5,678 nucleotides of DNA from an uncultured Ruminococcus sp. (GTDB lineage Bacteria; Bacillota; Clostridia; Oscillospirales; Acutalibacteraceae): NCBI GenBank assembly GCA_902773245.1, contig CACYDY010000256.1, positions 1 to 5,678 on the forward strand, in the 5' to 3' direction. The notes below the pieces were generated by a model. That model was not told the origin of the DNA. It saw only the letters and a list, made by a program, of their open reading frames with translations, and searched no databases. This document shows, piece by piece, positions 5,605-5,678 of this stretch; position 1 is the first letter of the stretch, and the number at the start of each line of letters is the position of its first letter. The position numbers were made by a program, and so were the translations under genes.

Positions 5605-5678
5605 TGGAGCAGATGATGGGAATCGAACCCACACGATCAGCTTGGAAGGCTGAAGTTCTACCACTAAACTACATCTGC
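5605..5678 (-). tRNA. tRNA-Gly, anticodon TCC
   Basis: A complete cloverleaf of 74 nt with encoded CCA (5607-5605), whose 5' base is the last base of the window. The acceptor arms are GCAGATG (5678-5672) and CATCTGC (5615-5609), with discriminator T. The D stem is GTTT/GAAC, the anticodon stem is TCAGC/GCTGA around CTTCCAA, and the T arm is GTGGG-TTCGATT-CCCAT. The anticodon TCC reads GGA and GGG glycine codons. Its promoter, and possibly further tRNA genes, lie beyond the window. Confidence 0.97.

Overview
The window holds a compact minus-strand operon of six genes for the corrin-ring stage of anaerobic (early cobalt insertion) cobalamin synthesis. Two tRNA genes lie upstream on the same strand, and a gene-free, repeat-like tail lies downstream. 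The AT-rich base composition, strong GGAGG-type ribosome binding sites, CCA-encoding tRNA genes, protein sequence style and the anaerobic markers CbiD and CbiG suggest a low-GC Firmicute, probably an anaerobic clostridium of the Ruminococcaceae/Oscillospiraceae kind. The phylum-level call is firm and the family-level call is a guess.

Layout in the direction of transcription, from right to left: tRNA-Gly(TCC) at 5605-5678 and tRNA-Arg(TCT) at 5508-5584; an intrinsic terminator at 5463-5500; then cbiC (4781-5440), cbiD (3626-4765), cbiF/cobM (2878-3633), cbiG (1850-2881), cbiH/cobJ (1119-1853) and cbiJ/cobK (377-1126). Only 15 bp separate cbiC from cbiD. All later junctions overlap by 8 or 4 bp, so the six genes are almost certainly one translationally coupled transcript. 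Positions 1-376 contain no credible gene. They hold a double hairpin, an enclosing 11-bp inverted repeat and a short 7-bp tandem repeat.

The six enzymes work in sequence on cobalt-corrinoid intermediates. CbiH methylates C17 and contracts the ring, CbiF methylates C11, CbiG opens the lactone and removes the two-carbon fragment, CbiD methylates C1, CbiJ reduces the macrocycle, and CbiC migrates the C11 methyl group to C12. The steps needed between or around these are not encoded here: the C20 methyltransferase CbiL, CbiE/CbiT, the cobaltochelatase CbiK/CbiX and the amidase CbiA. They must be elsewhere in the genome or missing. No cobalamin riboswitch can fit in the 67-bp leader.

The coding part is a recognisable, intact and essentially ordinary pathway cluster. 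The points most worth checking are how an operon lodged directly behind a tRNA terminator is expressed, the absence of cbiE/cbiT/cbiL, and the structured, probably repetitive tail.
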